From Gangjinia marincola (lineage in GTDB: Bacteria > Bacteroidota > Bacteroidia > Flavobacteriales > Flavobacteriaceae): a stretch of 64,000 nucleotides of DNA. The stretch covers positions 372,001 to 436,000 of the forward strand of contig NZ_BAAAFG010000016.1 in assembly GCF_039523415.1 (NCBI RefSeq). Direction: 5' to 3'. Positions 9,805 through 19,516 of the stretch are shown here, one piece after another. The notes beneath the pieces are model-generated. The model was given only the letters and a program-made list of their open reading frames with translations. It made no database searches and was not told where the DNA came from. Position 1 is the first letter of the stretch. Each line of letters starts with the position of its first letter. A program made the position numbers and the translations under genes.

Positions 9805-12800
9805 TTAAAAAGTTACATCAAAACCTACGGTGATCGTTCTTGACAATGGATAAGCTCCATTATCGACATTACGCACGGCTGACACGTCAGCGGCTCTATT
9901 TACAGTGGGCGCGCCATACTCATATTCTGTAAATAAAAACGGATTTTGAGCACTTACGTAAATACGCGCAGAATTGAATAATTTTTCAAATACTTTATCT
10001 TGTAATCGATATCCTAACGTTATATTTCTTATCCAAAAATAGTCTGCATCTTGAATCCACAGTGTATTTGGAGTTCTAAAGAATCTGCGACTTTGAATAC
10101 TTCCCGTTCCAGGAAAAACTTTAGTAGTAGGATCGTCTCCCGGTCTAAAACGATCCAAAATAGCGCGATCTATATTGAATTGTCCGTCATCCTGATTCCA
10201 TAAATATTGATTTTGCCCGGGAAGTATTTGTTGACCAATCGCACCATCTGCAGTAATACTAAAGTCCAGATTCTTATAATTAATACGTGTATTAAAACCG
10301 AAAACAAAATCCGGATTAGGATCTCCTATAATAGCAACGTCTTGCTTATTCAATACACCATCAGCTTGATCAGGAATACCATCACCATCGGTATCAATAG
10401 TAAGTTGATCTTTAAATTTTAGAGAGCCAACTTCCTGATCATCGCCAGGATATTTAGGTTGATCCGGATTATCTAAATCTTCTTGCGTAAATAAGCCGGT
10501 TACTTCAAGACCTCTAAATATCCCTAATGCTTGACCTTCTCTAACTTCTGTGATATTTATACCAGACATACCACTTCCTGCAGGAAAGAAAAATCCTAAT
10601 TCTTGCGGCACATCAATGACCTCATTCTCATTGGTAAAGAAATTAAATCCTACGTACCAATTAAAATCCTGTTTTTGGATAATTTCGGCTTTAAATTCGA
10701 TTTCAAAGCCTTCATTCCTAATTTCACCAAGATTGTCAATGACCGATCCAAATCCACTTACGATTGGTAATTCTCTAGGAAAAAGAAAATCAGTTGTATT
10801 AATGCGATAATAATCAGCACCTAGAAAAATTCTATTATTAAAAAAACCTAAATCTATTCCAAAATTGGTTTCGTTACTTTCTTCCCATACTGTATCAAAA
10901 TTAGGAAGACCACTTACCGTTGCTCCAGGAGCATTAACGCCGCCAAAATTATAATCTTGATTTACACCAACAGATCCCTGATACACATAGTTTCCAATAT
11001 TGTTATTACCGCTGACTCCATAGCCAGCTTCCAATTTGAGCTCCGAAAAAGTTTCCTTTATAGACTTAAAAAAGGACTCATTACTTACTCTCCATGCCAC
11101 ACCTGCTGAGGGAAAAAGAGCGTATTGATTATTAAGACCAAACTTGGATGAACCATCAACTCTTACGGTAGCTGTTAAATAATACCGTTGGTCAAAATCG
11201 TAATTTAAGCGTCCCATGTATGTAATTAATGCGTTTGCCTCTCCACCAGATCCACCGGTAAAGTTTTGAGGTTCTACAGAGTTTGATGCACTGGGAAGCT
11301 GAATTTCTTCATCTACTAAAAAATTAGAAGCTGCTCTGGCAGTTCTAGACTCCCTATGTTCTAGTATATAACCTGCTAGTGCATTGACACTATGCTTCTT
11401 GTCACTACCTAAACGCTTATTATATGTTAATGTATTTTCCCAAATGGCATTAACAAAATTTGATTCATCCACACTAGCAGAAGCACGTTGTGTACCTAAA
11501 GGATTTACAAATAGATTATCCCCTGGCAATCTAGAGGGTGTAAATAATGTAATTCTACGATCAATAATTTGAACTTGTGGGAAAGTTCTAAATTTTAATC
11601 CATCTAAAATCTCATAATCTAGAAAACCACTAATCCTATATAAGTCATTTCTACGCTCCGCCTCTCTTAACTCAAGTTTTGCTAATGGATTTGCATTTCT
11701 AGTGCGCCAAATTAGATTACCTTGAGCGACAGGAATTAATTCTCCATCTTCATCTCTATTTTCAGCCGTTGGATCCGTCCAATAGGCTAAAGCAGGAACA
11801 CTGTAAATTCTGAAATCACCAGAGTTTGAATTTGTTCCTGTACCAGTACCTATTGTTCTTGTGGGAGCGATATTTAGGCCTAACTGTAATTTTTTGGATA
11901 TTTGAGTATTAAAGTTAAAATTAAATGAGTATCTGGTAAAATCAGTATTTTTTAAAACACCTTCTCTTTCCTGAGTAGCCAAAGATATATTATACCTACT
12001 TTGATTAGTTCCCCCTTGTACTCCAATATTATAATTTTCTACTAAGGCATCTCGAGTAATTAATTCCCACCAATTAGTATTTGGCCCTATGTCCTCCAGA
12101 CCTAATAAAAAAGCCCGCTGATTCTGCTGCGCTGGTCCTAGATTTATATTTGGATAGAAATCAATATCATCGTAAAAGTCAAGCTGATATTCATAAAGCT
12201 CTTGAGCATTCAATGTAGGAGGTGCTTCATAATCGGGTACGGATTGAATCCCTAAGTTAGATCCAAACGTAATTGTGGGTTTTTGGTTAAACGCACCTTT
12301 CTTAGTTGTTATTATAACGACACCAGCCGCAGCTCTAGATCCATAAATCGCCTTAGAAGCAGCGTCCTTAAGTATACTTATGGACTCTATATCAGCAGGG
12401 TTAATCGCATTTAAAATGTAGTTATCACGCTGCTCGCCCACATTTGTTCCAATAATAAATCCATCAACTACGTACAATGGCGTATTATTCCCAAACGTTG
12501 ATAATCCTCTAATAATTAACTCTGGTCCACCATCCGGCCCACCGTTTTCTCTAAATTGAACGCCAGATACTTGACCTATTAATGCCTGTTCAAAGGAGGC
12601 AACCTGTTGCCGTTCAATACTTTCTCCTTGTACAGTAGATACGGCACCTATCAAATCTTCTCGCTCCTCCTGCCCGTATCCAATCACCACTACCTCATCT
12701 AAGGCATTGGTTTGTTCTTCAAGCGAAACATTTATGACATTTTGCTCTCCTACGGCTACTTCTTGTTTTTTAAATCCCACGTACGAGAATACTAGCGTGG

Positions 12801-13035
12801 CTCCTTCTTGAGGAACAGTAATGGAATATTCTCCATCAAAATTGGTGGACGTCCCGCGTGAAGTTCCCTTTAAAAACATGTTTACGCCGGGGATAGGGAT
12901 CCCATCAGACCCGGTAACCGTACCGGTTATCTCTTTAGTTTGTGCAAAAGTCCCTAACGGAATTAAAAAGAGTAATCCGCATATCATCAGAAGCCTTCTC
13001 CATTTGGGGATCGAGTAATGTAACTTTTTTTTCAT
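9805..13035 (-). CDS. SusC/RagA-family TonB-dependent outer-membrane receptor
   Basis: A 1076-residue SusC homologue. A signal peptide ends near TFAQ (residue about 32). It is followed by a CarbopepD-regulatory-like domain (EITGTVTGSDGIPIPGVNMF), the TonB-box/plug start DEVVVIGYG, the plug domain with 'LYVVDG' and 'SISILKDAASKAIYGSRAA', and a long beta-barrel ending in an aromatic residue (TVGFDVTF). It imports oligosaccharides across the outer membrane with TonB energy. It is first in the leftward operon, whose leader holds a tandem site (13151-13170) also found before the rhamnose operon. Confidence 0.97.
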   Translation of the reverse strand: MKKKLHYSIPKWRRLLMICGLLFLIPLGTFAQTKEITGTVTGSDGIPIPGVNMFLKGTSRGTSTNFDGEYSITVPQEGATLVFSYVGFKKQEVAVGEQNVINVSLEEQTNALDEVVVIGYGQEEREDLIGAVSTVQGESIERQQVASFEQALIGQVSGVQFRENGGPDGGPELIIRGLSTFGNNTPLYVVDGFIIGTNVGEQRDNYILNAINPADIESISILKDAASKAIYGSRAAAGVVIITTKKGAFNQKPTITFGSNLGIQSVPDYEAPPTLNAQELYEYQLDFYDDIDFYPNINLGPAQQNQRAFLLGLEDIGPNTNWWELITRDALVENYNIGVQGGTNQSRYNISLATQEREGVLKNTDFTRYSFNFNFNTQISKKLQLGLNIAPTRTIGTGTGTNSNSGDFRIYSVPALAYWTDPTAENRDEDGELIPVAQGNLIWRTRNANPLAKLELREAERRNDLYRISGFLDYEILDGLKFRTFPQVQIIDRRITLFTPSRLPGDNLFVNPLGTQRASASVDESNFVNAIWENTLTYNKRLGSDKKHSVNALAGYILEHRESRTARAASNFLVDEEIQLPSASNSVEPQNFTGGSGGEANALITYMGRLNYDFDQRYYLTATVRVDGSSKFGLNNQYALFPSAGVAWRVSNESFFKSIKETFSELKLEAGYGVSGNNNIGNYVYQGSVGVNQDYNFGGVNAPGATVSGLPNFDTVWEESNETNFGIDLGFFNNRIFLGADYYRINTTDFLFPRELPIVSGFGSVIDNLGEIRNEGFEIEFKAEIIQKQDFNWYVGFNFFTNENEVIDVPQELGFFFPAGSGMSGINITEVREGQALGIFRGLEVTGLFTQEDLDNPDQPKYPGDDQEVGSLKFKDQLTIDTDGDGIPDQADGVLNKQDVAIIGDPNPDFVFGFNTRINYKNLDFSITADGAIGQQILPGQNQYLWNQDDGQFNIDRAILDRFRPGDDPTTKVFPGTGSIQSRRFFRTPNTLWIQDADYFWIRNITLGYRLQDKVFEKLFNSARIYVSAQNPFLFTEYEYGAPTVNRAADVSAVRNVDNGAYPLSRTITVGFDVTF

Positions 13036-13150
13036 CCTCTACAGATTAGTTAGTTTGAATTAATACTTCGTGAGGGTGCTACGAAATCGTTGTAATTCTA
13101 TATTCCGTCAACACGAATTTGACCCAATATTAAGATAAGGTTAAGAGTTA

Positions 13151-13170
13151 TCTATCCTGTACTATGCTGT
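13151..13170 (-). promoter_or_regulatory. Putative operator for the GntR regulator, susC copy
   Basis: Read on the minus strand it is ACAGCATAGT followed by ACAGGATAGA, two nearly identical 10-mers in tandem. The same 20-mer with two changes stands before the rhamnose operon at 14641-14660. It lies about 116 bp before the susC start codon. A 10-bp period places the two half sites on the same face of the helix, which suits a dimeric regulator. Binding by the adjacent GntR protein is inferred. Confidence 0.6.
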
Positions 13171-13387
13171 AAAAAATGATAAAAAATCACTTATTTGATA
13201 ATTTAACCACGTATTTAATTCAATGTTTTTAGTATTTCAAGGTGTTTATTGATAAATACCTAAAAGCTCACAGGGATGTTGTAAGAATAAACACATACAC
13301 CCTCGCCTTTGATACAATAAAATCCAATGCTTGAACGAAATACGTTATGAATTAAGGTGCTTGAGTAAAAAAAAGAACTTTTCCTGT

Positions 13388-13409
13388 GGAGATAAATTGA
13401 CTTTATCCC
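13388..13409 (-). terminator. Stem-loop after the GntR gene
   Basis: GATAAA (13391-13396) and TTTATC (13402-13407) pair around a 5-nt loop and can be extended by G-C pairs. On the minus strand a run of T (opposite the A run near 13367-13374) follows within about 15 bases. This is a plausible but imperfect terminator for the regulator gene, which would isolate it from susC. Confidence 0.4.
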
Positions 13410-13467
13410 GCTAGTTAAAAAGAATATACCAACTGTTCATTATATCAGGACGAGAATACTACTCCTA

Positions 13468-14514
13468 TCAAATGGATTCTCGATCTATAAAATTAAAGCT
13501 ATTTGCGTACTGTTCCTTTTTACTAAGCTGGATAAGTTCTGCCGCAGTCTGCCCCATTTGTTTAAAATCTGTGCTAATAGTGGCAATTCCCAGTAGATCT
13601 TTTAAGGGAGTTTCATTATATGATATGATACCAATATCTTTTCCTTTCACTAGATCTGTCTCTCTGATTTGTTTCACAAGATGAACTAAATCAGTTTCTG
13701 TAATGGTAATATATACATCTCCTTGCTGAAGTTCCATATCATCATAGATGACATCTAATACTTCAAAATCAAATGAATGAATCACGCAAAACTTTCTAAA
13801 CCCAATAAAGATGTTTTTAGGATAAGGGTAAATAGACTTACTGGGATAGACCAAGATGAGTTTTTTATATTTCTTGAGCTTATGCGCGGCATCTTGAAGT
13901 GCGTTAAAAATATCATCTTCAAAATTTTGATATACCTGACTGACCTTTTCAGGGAATTGTTGTACAAAATTGTCCAATAAAAGGAGTTTTTCATGAGGTA
14001 TTTTTTTCATTACCTCTAGTGCCCGGTCTTCTAATCTGGTATAGGTTTGATACGCATCTTTAAAATGCGGCATGATTACATAGTGGTCGTACTTTCCTAA
14101 TGCCTGTTCTATTTGTTTAACGAACAACTCCTGGTCACAGTAATAAATTTGAAGATCGATAGTTGTATCGTTGTCTATTTGATCTACAAAAGCATTGTAA
14201 ATTGCCATTTTATAGGAACTTAGTTTATTGATCAAAAAGAATACAGACCGCTTTCGTTCAAGATCTGTCTTTACAATATAAAAACCCTTTCCTTTAACCG
14301 ACTCGATAATTTTTTTCTCCTTAAGTTTATTATAGGCTTTTTCAACTGTATCACGCGATAAATAAAGCTCTGCACTAATAATATTAATAGAGGGAATTTT
14401 TTGACCTATTTCTAAATTTCCGGCGGCAATATCATCGATAATGGAATCTACGATCTGCTTGTATTTAGGTTTTCGTGAATTGTGATCAATTTTTATATTT
14501 ATCATTACTTCCAT
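13468..14514 (-). CDS. GntR-family regulator with sugar-binding-type effector domain
   Basis: A 348-residue protein. Residues about 8-75 form the GntR winged helix (KYKQIVDSIIDDIAAGNLEIG, then 'LYLSRDTVEKAYNKLKEKKII' and 'GKGFYI'). Residues about 90-345 look like a LacI/periplasmic-binding-protein fold (FFLINKLSSYKMAIYNAF, 'IGIISYNETPLKDLLGIATISTDF'), so it probably binds a sugar or sugar phosphate. It sits between the two PUL operons and is the obvious candidate to control both through the shared tandem site. The likely inducer is rhamnose or a rhamnose-pathway intermediate, which is inference. Confidence 0.88.
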   Translation of the reverse strand: MEVMINIKIDHNSRKPKYKQIVDSIIDDIAAGNLEIGQKIPSINIISAELYLSRDTVEKAYNKLKEKKIIESVKGKGFYIVKTDLERKRSVFFLINKLSSYKMAIYNAFVDQIDNDTTIDLQIYYCDQELFVKQIEQALGKYDHYVIMPHFKDAYQTYTRLEDRALEVMKKIPHEKLLLLDNFVQQFPEKVSQVYQNFEDDIFNALQDAAHKLKKYKKLILVYPSKSIYPYPKNIFIGFRKFCVIHSFDFEVLDVIYDDMELQQGDVYITITETDLVHLVKQIRETDLVKGKDIGIISYNETPLKDLLGIATISTDFKQMGQTAAELIQLSKKEQYANSFNFIDRESI

Positions 14515-14640
14515 AACCTATTTAGTATGAGGAACAATGCTCTTTGTTCTGTTGAATTATTAATTTAAGCGCTCAATATCGCTAAATTTATAATGTTTAC
14601 TCATAATTTTTAATAGATTATCAGATTAAAAGTTAATTTA

Positions 14641-14660
14641 ACAGCATAGCACAGGATAGT
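14641..14660 (+). promoter_or_regulatory. Putative operator for the GntR regulator, rhamnose-operon copy
   Basis: ACAGCATAGC followed by ACAGGATAGT, a tandem pair of 10-mers. It matches the susC-leader site at 18 of 20 positions when that site is read on the opposite strand. It lies 69-88 bp before the aldolase/dehydrogenase start and 127 bp before the divergent regulator start, so it could control both. Confidence 0.6.
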
Positions 14661-14716
14661 CGTTGTCAGCGATGTGCTTACATTGGTCTCAGAATATTTC
14701 TCAAGCTAGCCAACTT

Positions 14717-14729
14717 TAATGTGACATTA
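14717..14729. promoter_or_regulatory. 13-bp perfect palindrome at the start codon of rhaEW
   Basis: TAATGT-G-ACATTA is a perfect palindrome around a single central base. Its last base is the A of the ATG start codon. It may be a second protein-binding site or a translational element. I found no copy in the susC leader, so its link to the GntR protein is open. Confidence 0.35.
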
Positions 14730-16834
14730 TGCCGTCAAAAACTCAACATTTTAAATACGTCGATTATCTATGGGATCACGAAAAGGCAAAAACCTTTGAA
14801 CATGACGAAGTAGGAATTTTTTTATATCGCTCTAACCTGCTGGGCTCAGATTTACGTATCACCAATTATGGTGGGGGAAACACAAGCTGCAAAACCTTAG
14901 AAAAAGACCCGCTAACTCATGAAGAAGTTGAAGTCATGTGGGTTAAAGGATCTGGTGGAGATATAGGAACCCTTACCAAAAATGGCATTGCCGGTCTTTA
15001 TACCGAAAAACTCCATGACTTAAAGAAGGTCTACCGTGGGTTAGAACATGAAGATGAAATGGTCGCTCTACTATATCACTGCCTCTACGATTTAGATAGC
15101 AAAGCACCTTCTATAGACACACCTTTACATGGTTTACTGCCTTTTAAACATATTGACCATCTACACCCCGATGCCTTAATCGCTATAGCAGCCGCTAAAG
15201 ATGGAAAAAAAATTGCTCAGGAGATCTGGGGAGATTCAATTGGCTGGATTCCCTGGCAACGTCCTGGATTTGATCTTGGAATCCAACTGGAACAATGCTA
15301 TGCAAAAAATCCTCATATTAAAGGAATCATACTTGAAAGTCACGGTTTATTTACCTGGGGAGATACCTCGTATGAATGTTACATGAATAGCTTGAAAGTG
15401 ATTGAAGAAGCTTCAGCTTATATTGAAAAAGACATAGAAAAAAATCAATCCGTTTTTGGAGGTAAAAAAATAGAGGCATTACCAAAGGAAGAGCGCCTAG
15501 CTCAAGCTAGTTCATTATCTCCTTACCTAAGGGGCTTATGCAGTAGTGAACAACGAATGATAGGTCATTTTACAGATCAGGAGCGTGTGCTTACGTTTAT
15601 CAATAGTAAGGATTTAAACCGTCTTGCGCCTATGGGAACTTCCTGTCCTGATCATTTTTTACGGACTAAAATCAAACCTTTAGTCCTGGATCTTGATAAA
15701 AACACAGATCTTAGCGATGCTACACTGGTGATGGATCAGCTTACTCCTCAATTTGAGCAATACAGAACAGATTACGTTTTATATTACAAAAAACATAAGC
15801 ATGATTATAGTCCGGCAATGCGTGACCCTAATCCCATTGTCATCCTCTATCCGGGAGTAGGTATGTTTACTTTTGCCAAGAATAAGCAAACTGCACGGGT
15901 TGCCGCTGAATTTTATGTAAATGCCATCAATGTAATGCGTGGTGCCGAAGCAATCTCATCCTACACCGCCTTACCCCGCCAAGAAGCCTTTGATATTGAG
16001 TACTGGCTGCTTGAAGAGGCAAAATTACAGCGAATGCCAAAAGAGCAATCGCTTTCGCGGAAAATTGCATTTATCACCGGAGGCGGAGGAGGAATAGGAA
16101 AGGCTATTGCCGATAAGTTAATTGCTGAAGGAGCCAATGCTATCATCACAGATCTCGATCAAAAGAATCTGGATGATGCCATTAAAGATTACTCTTTAGA
16201 TCAGGCGACCGCAATCTCCTGCGATGTAACAGATTCATCTTCTATTGCTGAAGCGTTTAAAAAAGCTTGCCTGAATTATGGAGGTGTTGACATTGTTGTG
16301 CATTCTGCTGGCTTGGCCATTTCTAAATCCCTGGAAACTACCTCTATCCAAGAATGGGATTTACTTCAAAATGTATTGGTCAAGGGACAATTCCTACTGG
16401 CAAAACACAGCGTAGATATCCTAAAGAAACAGGATTTAGGAGGTGATCTCATTCACATTGCCAGCAAGAATGGATTAGTTTCTGGTCCAAATAATGTGGG
16501 GTACGGTACCGCAAAAGCTGCACAACAGCACATGACCCGATTATTAGCTGCAGAATTAGGCTCACTTAAAATCAGGGTTAATACGGTAAATCCCGATGGA
16601 GTCATCGTAGGTAGCAAAATATGGGAAGGAGACTGGGCAGAAGGCAGGGCCAAAGCACACGACATCAATGTTGAAGATTTGCCAGCACACTATGCGAAAC
16701 GCAATTTACTTCATGAAATAATTCTTCCGCAAGACATTGCCAATGCAGTTTTTGCTCTTGTAGCTATTCTGGATAAATCCACTGGTAACACAATTAATGT
16801 AGATGGAGGAATGCCTAATGCATTTGTACGATAA
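14729..16834 (+). CDS. rhaEW: Bifunctional rhamnulose-1-phosphate aldolase / L-lactaldehyde dehydrogenase
   Basis: A 701-residue fusion. Residues about 1-430 are a class II aldolase domain (NYGGGNTSCK, 'VKGSGGD', 'ESHGLFTWGD' with metal-binding His). Residues about 440-701 are a short-chain dehydrogenase (Rossmann motif ITGGGGGIG, catalytic YGTAK, 'INVDGG' near the end). The family (also YuxG) splits L-rhamnulose-1-phosphate into dihydroxyacetone phosphate and L-lactaldehyde and oxidises the latter to L-lactate. It is first in the rightward operon, with the isomerase starting 5 bp downstream. The neighbouring rhamnose isomerase, kinase and lactate dehydrogenase complete the pathway, which strongly supports the assignment. 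Confidence 0.92.
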   Translation: MPSKTQHFKYVDYLWDHEKAKTFEHDEVGIFLYRSNLLGSDLRITNYGGGNTSCKTLEKDPLTHEEVEVMWVKGSGGDIGTLTKNGIAGLYTEKLHDLKKVYRGLEHEDEMVALLYHCLYDLDSKAPSIDTPLHGLLPFKHIDHLHPDALIAIAAAKDGKKIAQEIWGDSIGWIPWQRPGFDLGIQLEQCYAKNPHIKGIILESHGLFTWGDTSYECYMNSLKVIEEASAYIEKDIEKNQSVFGGKKIEALPKEERLAQASSLSPYLRGLCSSEQRMIGHFTDQERVLTFINSKDLNRLAPMGTSCPDHFLRTKIKPLVLDLDKNTDLSDATLVMDQLTPQFEQYRTDYVLYYKKHKHDYSPAMRDPNPIVILYPGVGMFTFAKNKQTARVAAEFYVNAINVMRGAEAISSYTALPRQEAFDIEYWLLEEAKLQRMPKEQSLSRKIAFITGGGGGIGKAIADKLIAEGANAIITDLDQKNLDDAIKDYSLDQATAISCDVTDSSSIAEAFKKACLNYGGVDIVVHSAGLAISKSLETTSIQEWDLLQNVLVKGQFLLAKHSVDILKKQDLGGDLIHIASKNGLVSGPNNVGYGTAKAAQQHMTRLLAAELGSLKIRVNTVNPDGVIVGSKIWEGDWAEGRAKAHDINVEDLPAHYAKRNLLHEIILPQDIANAVFALVAILDKSTGNTINVDGGMPNAFVR

Positions 16835-16839
16835 CGACT

Positions 16840-18114
16840 ATGAAAATAGAACAGGATCAAATATCGACTATCAATAAAACGTCTTGGCAACAGCATAACG
16901 AAGCCTTTGATCACCTGGCGTCAACAATTAAACATATTGATGTAGAGGATATCATAAGCACATTGGCAGAATTTCAAATTGCTATCCCCAGTTGGGCACT
17001 TGGTGCCGGTGGAACTCGCTTTGGTCGTTTTCGATTTGGTGGTGAGCCTGCAACATTAGCACAAAAACTGAATGATATTGGGGTATTGCATTCGCTTACA
17101 GGTAGCGCAGGAGCCGTATCCTTGCATATTCCATGGGATATCCCTGAAGACTATAAGGCTATCAAAGAAATAGCAAGCTCTCATAACATTGAGTTTGATG
17201 CAGTCAATTCAAACACCTTCCAAGATCAGCCAGATGCCCAACATAGTTACAAGTTTGGTTCCTTGAGCCACATACACCGGGATATCCGTAACCAAGCTAT
17301 TGCCCACAATAAAGAAGTGATTGATATAGGCACTAAATTAGGCTCAAAAAGCCTTACCATTTGGTTAGCTGACGGATCTTCGTTTCCCGGCCAACATAAT
17401 TTTCAAAAAGCTTTTAGCCATACGCGTGAAAGCATTGTGGATATATACAATTATATGCCAGAAGATTGGAAGTTATTTATCGAATATAAACCTTATGAAC
17501 CTAATTTTTACAGCACCGTGATCCAGGACTGGGGAACTTCACTCCTTCTGGCAAATGCTTGCGGTGAAAGAGCCTTTACCTTAGTAGATTTGGGACATCA
17601 TTTACCTAATACCAATATTGAACAAATCGTTGCAACCTTGATGTTACACGGTAAATTAGGAGGATTTCATTTTAATGATAGCAAATATGGCGATGATGAT
17701 CTTACCGTTGGAGCGATAAAACCCTACGCCCTCTTCTTGATTTTTAATGAGTTGGTGTATGGAATGAAACACAACACCAATAATCCAACTCCGTCGTGGA
17801 TGATTGACGCAAGTCATAATATAAAAGATCCGCTTGAAGATTTGTTACAAAGCCTGGATGCTGCCATGATTGCTTATGCTAAGGCAATGCTGATTGATCA
17901 AAAAAAACTTAGTGAAGCACAACAAAGTAATGATGTGAGTCGTTGCCAGGAAATCCTAAAAGACGCCTACCTTACTGATGTACGTCCCATCGTTCAACAA
18001 GCCCGGTTAAATGTAAGTGCTGCGCTGCATCCCTTAGAAGCATATAGATCGCTTAACGTAAGAAAACAGTTAATCAAAGAACGTGGTCTAAAAACCGCTG
18101 CTACCGGACTTTAA
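16840..18114 (+). CDS. rhaI: L-rhamnose isomerase (RhaI type)
   Basis: A 424-residue TIM-barrel sugar isomerase. It has the RhaI-like start 'IPSWALGAGGTRFGRF' and metal or substrate residues in 'LTIWLADGSSFPGQ', 'FIEYKPYEPNFY', 'LVDLGHH' and 'GGFHFNDSKYGDDDL'. It converts L-rhamnose to L-rhamnulose in the cytoplasm. It belongs to the Pseudomonas-type RhaI group rather than the enterobacterial RhaA group. It lies between the aldolase/dehydrogenase and the kinase with short gaps (5 and 12 bp), which indicates one transcript. Confidence 0.9.
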   Translation: MKIEQDQISTINKTSWQQHNEAFDHLASTIKHIDVEDIISTLAEFQIAIPSWALGAGGTRFGRFRFGGEPATLAQKLNDIGVLHSLTGSAGAVSLHIPWDIPEDYKAIKEIASSHNIEFDAVNSNTFQDQPDAQHSYKFGSLSHIHRDIRNQAIAHNKEVIDIGTKLGSKSLTIWLADGSSFPGQHNFQKAFSHTRESIVDIYNYMPEDWKLFIEYKPYEPNFYSTVIQDWGTSLLLANACGERAFTLVDLGHHLPNTNIEQIVATLMLHGKLGGFHFNDSKYGDDDLTVGAIKPYALFLIFNELVYGMKHNTNNPTPSWMIDASHNIKDPLEDLLQSLDAAMIAYAKAMLIDQKKLSEAQQSNDVSRCQEILKDAYLTDVRPIVQQARLNVSAALHPLEAYRSLNVRKQLIKERGLKTAATGL

Positions 18115-18126
18115 GATGACTGCCGA

Positions 18127-19512
18127 ATGAAACAAGTTACTGCCATATTTGACATTGGTAAAACCAATAAAAAGTTCTTCCTTTTTGATGCAAACTATCA
18201 AGAAGTATGGCGCGAGTATACCAATATTAAGGAGATTATAGATGAAGACGGCTACCCAACGGAAGATTTACCGGGTTTATCACATTGGTTAAAAGATCTT
18301 TTTGACCGCATTTTAGCTTCAGAAGAATACGATATTACTGCCATAAATTTTAGTACGTACGGAGCCAGCATGGTCTATTTAGATGAACATGATCAATTGC
18401 TAACTCCACTTTACAACTACACTAAACCTCTTCCAAAGAAAATATTAGAAAAATTCAAGCAAACCTATGTTCAGGATGGTTCCTTTGAAGTCGCTACTGG
18501 CACTCCTCTAACTCCTACCATGCTTACTGCCGGATTACAATTATATTGGCTTAAGTATGAGCAAACCGAAGTTTTCAAAAAGGTAAAGTATGCCCTTAGC
18601 TTTCCACAGTATTTATCTTTTCTGTTTACCGGTATTGCTGTAAGCGAATATACCAGCATAGGCTGCCACACAGGGTTGTGGAATTATGAAACAAAGGATT
18701 ATCACCAATGGGTGTATCAAGAACAGCTTACACATATTCTTCCTCCCATAGTTTCTGCTCAAACCAGTATTAACATGACCTATCAAACCAAACGTATGAG
18801 GATTGGCGTGGGAATACACGATAGTTCTGCCGCGATGCTTCCTTACTTATTAAGTGATAAAAAACCTTTTATCCTGCTATCTACCGGTACCTGGAGTATT
18901 GCCCTAAATCCTTTTAACGACCAACCCCTTACAAAAAATGATCTTGCGAATAATTGCCTCAATTATATGCAGGTTAATGGTGAGCGTGTAAAAGCGGCGC
19001 GCTTCTTTATGGGAAATGAATATAAAATTCAGGTAGAAAAAATATCGCACTATTTTAAAAAACCTTATGGGTATCATCGTGATATAGTATTTAATCAAGA
19101 CATCTATGAGCGTTTAATCCAGCAAAAGGCGTCAAGATTTAAGTTTGAAACCATAGTTCTAAAACGAGATTCTCCCGGGCAAACTTCATTAGAACATTTT
19201 GAATCGTTTGAAGAGGCCTATCATCAATTAATGATTGAGTTAATAGAGTTACAAACCTTTGCGCTTAAAAATGTAATTCAAAAAAGCACGATAAAGAAAA
19301 TTTACATTGACGGAGGATTTACAGACAATTATATATTTATCACCTTAGTTACGTATCATTTTTCTGCCTATAAAGTACGCACTACGATCTCATCCTTAGG
19401 ATCTGCCTTAGGAGCAGCCATGGTAATGAGTGATGATAAACTCCCTAAAAAATTTCTAAAGAAAAATTATAAAATGCAAAAACTGGTTCCAATTGAACTA
19501 GTTTCAGCTTGA
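18127..19512 (+). CDS. rhaB: FGGY-family L-rhamnulokinase
   Basis: A 461-residue FGGY sugar kinase. The N-terminal ATPase motif is FDIGKTNKKFFLFD. 'LSTGTWSIALNPF' and 'IYIDGGFTDN' mark the second ATP-binding half, and 'HDSSAAMLPYLL' the sugar-binding region. Position in the operon points to phosphorylation of L-rhamnulose to L-rhamnulose-1-phosphate. The sequence alone does not exclude another ketose, but isomerase and aldolase on the same transcript make rhamnulose by far the best reading. Confidence 0.88.
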   Translation: MKQVTAIFDIGKTNKKFFLFDANYQEVWREYTNIKEIIDEDGYPTEDLPGLSHWLKDLFDRILASEEYDITAINFSTYGASMVYLDEHDQLLTPLYNYTKPLPKKILEKFKQTYVQDGSFEVATGTPLTPTMLTAGLQLYWLKYEQTEVFKKVKYALSFPQYLSFLFTGIAVSEYTSIGCHTGLWNYETKDYHQWVYQEQLTHILPPIVSAQTSINMTYQTKRMRIGVGIHDSSAAMLPYLLSDKKPFILLSTGTWSIALNPFNDQPLTKNDLANNCLNYMQVNGERVKAARFFMGNEYKIQVEKISHYFKKPYGYHRDIVFNQDIYERLIQQKASRFKFETIVLKRDSPGQTSLEHFESFEEAYHQLMIELIELQTFALKNVIQKSTIKKIYIDGGFTDNYIFITLVTYHFSAYKVRTTISSLGSALGAAMVMSDDKLPKKFLKKNYKMQKLVPIELVSA

Positions 19513-19516
19513 TCCT

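Larger units (their letters stand above)
13036..13467. other. Leader of susC and 3' flank of the GntR gene (no gene)
   Basis: This is a 432-bp gap in which I see no credible coding sequence. It holds the susC leader and promoter region on the minus strand, the tandem site at 13151-13170, and a stem-loop at 13388-13409 downstream of the regulator gene. No perfect TAnnTTTG element could be placed with confidence on the minus strand before susC. Confidence 0.6.
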
